Of a stretch of DNA of 64,000 nucleotides, positions 59,601 through 64,000 are shown piece after piece (position 1 is the stretch's first letter; each line of letters begins with the position of its first letter). The DNA comes from Ditylenchus dipsaci. Lineage: Eukaryota; Nematoda; Chromadorea; Rhabditida; Anguinidae. A program made the position numbers and the translations under genes. Below the pieces are notes generated by a model. That model was not told where the DNA came from. It searched no databases and saw only the letters and a program-made list of their open reading frames with translations. The stretch lies in NCBI GenBank assembly GCA_004194705.1, contig SADC01000030.1, forward strand, positions 1 to 64,000, written 5' to 3'.

Positions 59601-62600
59601 TTTAATGATTGCCTTGGTCCCCCTGTTGTTTTTTCGAAAATTTTTAGATTGTGTCCGAACCACTCAAAACCACCTCAAGCCACCCAAAACATCCGGATCA
59701 CTTCTGGAGTAATTTTGTATACCGTAGTGGTAGTGTTGAGGTGGTTACACAGCAAAAGTAGTACTCAGGTTGTAGTACCAAGGCACTGACCAGGTATCAA
59801 TACTCAGGTGGAAGTGTCTAGGTAGATGGTAGTTTCTACCCTGATGACAGTACCGAGGCTGTATATTAGACCGTTATTTTTTAGTGCATCTGACCGTGTT
59901 AGTGGCTGGATAATCTGGACGTCTCATGTACCAACCAAACCAAGTGGTCGTCCACTTGGTTCAAAAAAATTTAACGTTGTTGGTTTCCAAAACTGGTTTT
60001 TTGCACTGATTCGAACATTCTAAAGATGTTTTGGCAGTAGCAAAACTACGTTTTGCACGATTTACGAAAAATGAAAAATACCACCAAAAGGTAATTTTAC
60101 CACTGTCAAACCATCTTTAGAGTGTTCGAATTAGTGCAGAAAACAGGTTTTGGAAACCAAACACGTAGAATAAATTTTTCGATTCAAGTGGACTTGGTTT
60201 TGTCGGTACATGGAAGATCCAGCAAACCTGTGGTCGGTTCGTAGGAAAATGTTCTAATTGACAAGTAAAATTTTCAAGACAAAAGTATTAAAACATTTCG
60301 TGTTGTGACAAATTTTTGTGGATGAATTCGGTGTGGATGAATTCGCTTAACGCCAAACCAAGTGGTCGTCCACTTGGATCAATTTTTTTTACGTTTTCAT
60401 GTTCCAAAACCTGTTTTCTGGACTTATTCGGGCATGCTAAAGATGGTTTGATAGTAGTCAAATGCATTTTTCTCAGGTATTGTTTGAGTATTAGGAAATA
60501 ATTGATTTTACCAAAACTCGATTTTACCAAATCTCAAAAAATACCCCACAAAACGGCATTTTACCACTATCAAACCATCTTCAGCATGCCCAAATTAGTT
60601 CAGAGAACAGGTTTTGGAACCCTATAAAGGAAAAGAATTTGCTCCAAGTGGTCGATCACTTGGTTGGTTGGTTGAGACTGAAAAATTAAGCCCCGGCAAA
60701 ATATTTCAAAATGCACGAATTTGAAAAGTGTGGACCGATTCGTGTGTGAGCCGATTCGGTGTGGATCAATTCGATTAACGCCCCAGGATACCACTACATG
60801 AGTACCACCACCGAAGTAGCACCACCCAGGAAGAGTTGCCTTGAGCTGCCTGAGGACCATTACCTGAGTACCAACACATGGGGTTTCCCGGTGGCTCGAA
60901 GTTTTTGGGTAGTTTTGGATAAATTTGGGTAGTTTTGGGTGAATTTGGGCTAGTTTTGGGTGTTTTAGGTGGTTTGGGGTGGTTTTGGATGTTTTGGATG
61001 GTGTGGGGTGGTTCAGACACAATCTGAAAATTTTGCAAAAAAAACAACAGGGGGGACCAAGGCAGTCTTAGAATGAAAAAAAGGACGAACGTTTCGTCCT
61101 TTTTTTTCATCTGAAAAAAGTGCTGAAACGTCCCTTTACCGAAAAATAGCTGTACACCGAAATATACGCGCCAATTTGATACTTGGTCGTTTTGGTACGA
61201 AATCTTTTTGCTGTTACCAAAAATTACTTACCGAAATTACTTACTTACTGTCTTATAAAAATACTGTTTTTTGTGCTGTCACCAAAAAATTTTTTAATTA
61301 AAAATCTCTTACCAAAACAATTCTCACTAAATTTCGTACCAAAACGACCAAGCACAAAAATTGGCGCGTATGTTTCGGTGTACAGCCAAAATGATTTATT
61401 TTACAGAGGCCATAAGTTCTTGAAAAAATAGCATTTGAAAAACATTTTTTGCAGATTTGAAATCTTCATAAAATCTCCGACAAAACATAAGTCTGTGTTT
61501 ATTTAATCCGCCTAGTGTGAACAATTTTATAGCCATTTGAATATGAGTCCTCATTTAAGGCTTACCTTGTGAACTTTGAATATGTTCAGCTATAAACTAT
61601 AATGACATTAAAAAAAGCCTGTCAAAAGATGGTCCTGCATTTCCACTCCAAGATTTATATTAAAGATTTAAAATATATGAAATACCTAGAAGGTTATTAC
61701 GCTTTTTCGAGTTTTCGTGCCAATACAAAAAATTAAAAACTACGAATGTTCAGAGAGCGCTATTGAATCTTTTTTTGTCGAAAATTTTGACGCTACTGGC
61801 TTATACCCCCCCCCAAAAAGCTACTTTCTTATACCCCCCAAAAATCGGACCTACTGTCATATACCCCCCCCAAAAACCGACTTTTTTAGGAGTGTCTAAA
61901 AACCATTTTTATGCAATAATTTCGCCATGTAAGGGACCAGAAAAGCAGTTTAAAAGGGATTATGGGCTGTATTGGAGGGGAAGGGAATAATACAGGGGCC
62001 ACTTTTTTTAGCTGCTTTACCATGTTTTTCAACTCGGGCCGTGGCAAAAATAGACTCTATATGCATTTTATGATCAAGTGTACTTCTCGGAATCATGTCT
62101 AAGGTAAGTGCGTGCGCGCATCTCTAACTCTCAAGCCCCCTGCGCCCCCTTCGGGGGCGCAGGGGGCTTGGGGCTTGGAGTTGAGATGCGCACACCCACA
62201 TACCTTAGACACAAATCACTCGAAAGCGACTCTGGATGCATGAAAAAACATGCATACCAGAGTTATTTATGCGGTAGGCCCCAGTATTCAAAACTATGTT
62301 CAACATCTTTGATTTTGCGACCGAAAAGGGTTTACCCCCTCATCAGGCCTGGGGCTACGAGCCAGAGGCTCAGCCGTCAAATTTACACGACAACCATCGG
62401 GATCCACCCGGCTGATCGGTCCGATCATTTCGAGTCCTTATACTTTTACGTGCACCACAAGTGGCTGGGTTTGAAAGTGACTTCAACGCTTAGAGAATTA
62501 ATACTCTTTGTACTTATAGGCACTATAGAAAGTGGCCCTTGTTTTGTCCTTCCCCTCCCAATACAGCCTTGAACCCTATTTTAATTGCTTTTCTGGACCT

Positions 62601-63590
62601 TTTATGGCGAAATTATTGCTTAAAAATATGTTTTGACCACTCCCAAAAATCTTGATTTTTGGGGGGGGGTTAAGCCAGTAGGTCCGAGGATTGGGGGTAT
62701 AAGAAAGTAGCTGTTTTTGGGGGGGTATAAGCCAGTAGCGCCAAAAATTTTTTAAACCAAAAGCACCACCGTGTTCAGCGTAAATTTCTGCACCAGTAAA
62801 ACCAGAAGTCACGCACGAAGATCTGAATGTTAATAAATTTACAGAAGACCGATTCATGGAAGGGACTCAGAGGCGTAGCCAGAAAAATCTGGAGGGGGTG
62901 GGGGCTTAAGCCCCGAGAGGTCATTTTCCCTACACCGTTTTCGAGTTTTAGTTTTTTTTACTTTAACAATTTTTTTTGAAAAACATGACGGGCGGGGGCT
63001 ATAGCCCAGCTGAACCCCTCAGCCCCCCCCCCCTGGCTACGACCATGAGGAGACTGATCACTAAAACAACCACCCGAAATGTAGCTCGTAGTCTCAGTTC
63101 CCATTTGAAGGGTAAATTTTCAAAATAAAATGAAAACCCATAGTAGGATATAAATAGCAAAAGTCAGCTTGTGGCTATTGACTATTAATTTAAAAGTGCA
63201 AAAAAAATATTGAGAATGTTTTTCAGACACTGGCCCCAGCTATCCAACCACTGACATCATAATCGATCCAAGCATGGAACCCTGCTACAAACCATGAAGT
63301 CCACAGTGTCTCTAGTGCTAGCCTCGATGCACGACGAAAACATGAAAATCAAACTGACATCCAATGCCTCCTTATACATGAAGGAACTTTGTGACCACTT
63401 GAAAGTTTTCCGCACTCATGTGGGCCCAAATCCAGCCATTAGTGGAGTCTGTAGAAGCACTACCTAATTTCCTCAACTTTGTGATAGAGCAATTCCTACT
63501 GCACATATCCTTGATCCGGCACTCAAAGAAGACTCCAATGTGGAGAGATTCATCAAAGACTTGGAATATTTGTGTAGAGTTGGATTGCAG
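56637..63590 (+). CDS. Conserved oligomeric Golgi complex subunit 5 (COG5), 3' end beyond window
   Basis: Subunit of the COG tethering complex, cytosolic face of the Golgi, retrograde vesicle capture. Exons: 56637-56807, 56874-57088, 57311-57520, 57571-57794, 58574-58838, 58917-59134 and a damaged exon 63227-63590 with a donor (CAGGTGAGC). The N-terminal coiled coil (DAEQLLAKVEGIQAKLNVQL, LLEQVSAIKLLDAKQAQFDE) and middle region (IRDALNPLKTSILSQSLSNL, SVKVEQQLQL) match COG5, not other COG subunits, in my recollection of the family. ATG follows an AAATTAG acceptor-like site 3 bases upstream. Odd points: one base missing near 58656-58660; the last exon (SLVLASMHDENM, SLYMKELCDHLK, FVIEQFLLHISLIRH) switches frame about four times; about 20 expected residues before it were not found. 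The 78-bp intron 58839-58916 has no stop and keeps frame. Confidence 0.85.
57795..58573 (+). other. COG5 intron 4; no feature beyond AT-rich repeats
   Basis: A 779-bp intron ending in CATATTTTTAG. Contains a stretch like degraded ends of the CCGTATTT MITEs (ATAAGAAAATACGGTAAG near 58277-58294), but no complete element. Confidence 0.5.
59271..59341 (-). tRNA. tRNA-Gly (anticodon GCC), second copy
   Basis: Identical over all 71 nt to 22608-22678, with a T-run after the 3' end (AATCTTTTTG). It lies antisense inside a COG5 intron. The upstream flanks of the two genes are related too (ACAAATTTTACGTGTTAAATC versus ACAAATCTTACCTATTAAATC), so the pair arose by duplication of a larger piece. Confidence 0.95.
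59468..61148. mobile_element. Large palindromic element in COG5 intron
   Basis: Outer arms CGAAAAATAGG...TTTCAGCACTTTTTT and, inverted, AAAAAAGTGCTGAAACG. Inner hairpins AAAGGACGAAACGTTTCGTC at both ends, then GCCTTGGTCCCCCTGTTGTT arms and ATTGTGTC(C/T)GAACCAC arms. The core repeats CCAAGTGGTCGTCCACTTGG units shared with 20490-20850. No coding sequence. Confidence 0.65.
61150..61385. repeat. Palindromic element with GCTGTACACCGAAA ends
   Basis: Arms GCTGTACACCGAAATATACG and inverse; inner CTTGGTCGTTTTGGTACGAA arms and short TTACCGAAATTAC repeats. The ends resemble those of the element at 20054-21676 (GGCTGTACCCCGAAA), but no target duplication was found. Confidence 0.6.
61784..62753. mobile_element. 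Nearly 1-kb palindromic MITE
   Basis: Outer arms GACGCTACTGGCTTATACCC and inverse; then GCAATAATTTCGCCATG, CTGTATTGGAGGGGAAG and AGTGGCC arms. At the centre are GTCTAAGGTAAGTGCGTGCG, a GC-rich hairpin with TTCG loop (62133-62168) and GCATGCATACCAGAGTTAT. This is the most complete copy of the family split at 52622-56490. Confidence 0.75.
62868..63048. mobile_element. GTAGCCAG-ended MITE
   Basis: Ends CAGAGGCGTAGCCAG and, inverted, GTCGTAGCCAGG, with internal GGGGGCTTAAGCCCC / GGGGGCTATAGCCC stretches. Relative of 17530-18094. Boundaries approximate. Confidence 0.6.
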
Positions 63591-64000
63591 GTGAGCGAAT
63601 TCTTAGAAAAAATCATTGTCAGAGTTCTCCGGAAGTACTGTCAAACCAGGGTGTGCCGAATGTTCTGATTTATAAAGACAGAAAGATTCTATTCGACGGT
63701 ATTCAGAGAAGAGTTTTCCGATCTGGATTTTATTTATCCCAAAGAAAAAAATTTAGTTCTTAGTAATATTTTCCTCCATTCAAATTTTAAAGGGGCATCC
63801 CTACGCTAATAGGGCACTCGTGCACTTGGGCCCCTTTTGTTTTTGTAAATAGTGTTTAGACCTCTCTTAATTTCAGTTGAGTACTCATGCTTTACGCTGC
63901 ACCTACAATTGCTGGGTTTGACGGAATTAAAAATTGAAAGCGACAAAAATGTTTTAAATAAAAATGTCCCGCAGCGAAAAATGTTTTTGGGTCCCCGCCA
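63591..64000 (+). other. COG5 intron running off the window
   Basis: Begins with the GTGAGC donor at 63591. No further exon was recognised before the window ends. Confidence 0.5.

Overview
This is eukaryotic DNA, almost certainly from a nematode. A small nematode-type sperm-specific (SSP/MSP-fold) gene lies at 26267-26653. The other host genes fit this: a zinc carboxypeptidase with a C-terminal ShK domain, a cuticlin-like ZP-domain membrane protein, an Shc adaptor and the Golgi tether subunit COG5. Introns have GT..AG ends with TTTTCAG/TTTTAG acceptors, and the background is AT-rich. The species cannot be told from this window. Layout: M14 carboxypeptidase on minus (2631-10271, 13 exons); repeat-rich intergenic DNA (10272-17159); ZP gene on minus (17160-33907), whose big introns hold a tRNA-Gly, the SSP gene in opposite orientation, a lysine-rich exon of unknown gene and many transposons; a gene-poor stretch (33908-46013) with a hollowed-out Merlin transposon and a TSD-flanked element carrying an unknown gene; SHC on minus (46014-51026) with a FLYWCH-encoding element in one intron; a three-deep nest of elements (52622-56490) with a gag-protease-only LTR retrotransposon at its core; and COG5 on plus (56637 to beyond the window), whose introns hold a second tRNA-Gly and large palindromes. 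The host genes act in unrelated processes (extracellular proteolysis, cuticle/apical matrix, sperm, receptor signalling, Golgi traffic); no operon is evident. The most striking signal is in the repeats. At least seven elements with unrelated sequences share one plan: ends beginning GG..., an 8-bp target-site duplication (TSD), and inverted subterminal arrays of short tandem units (about 11-25 bp) unique to each element. The GG ends and short duplications resemble the Merlin (ISXO2/IS1016) superfamily, and a decayed Merlin transposase is present at 43600-44331. A second class of TA-flanked, CAGT-ended palindromic MITEs (pogo/Tigger-like) is also abundant. Five coding units contain single-base frameshifts, and a perfect 0.8-kb tandem duplication differs between copies only at homopolymer lengths. 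Much of the apparent gene breakage is therefore probably uncorrected long-read indel noise rather than true pseudogenes.
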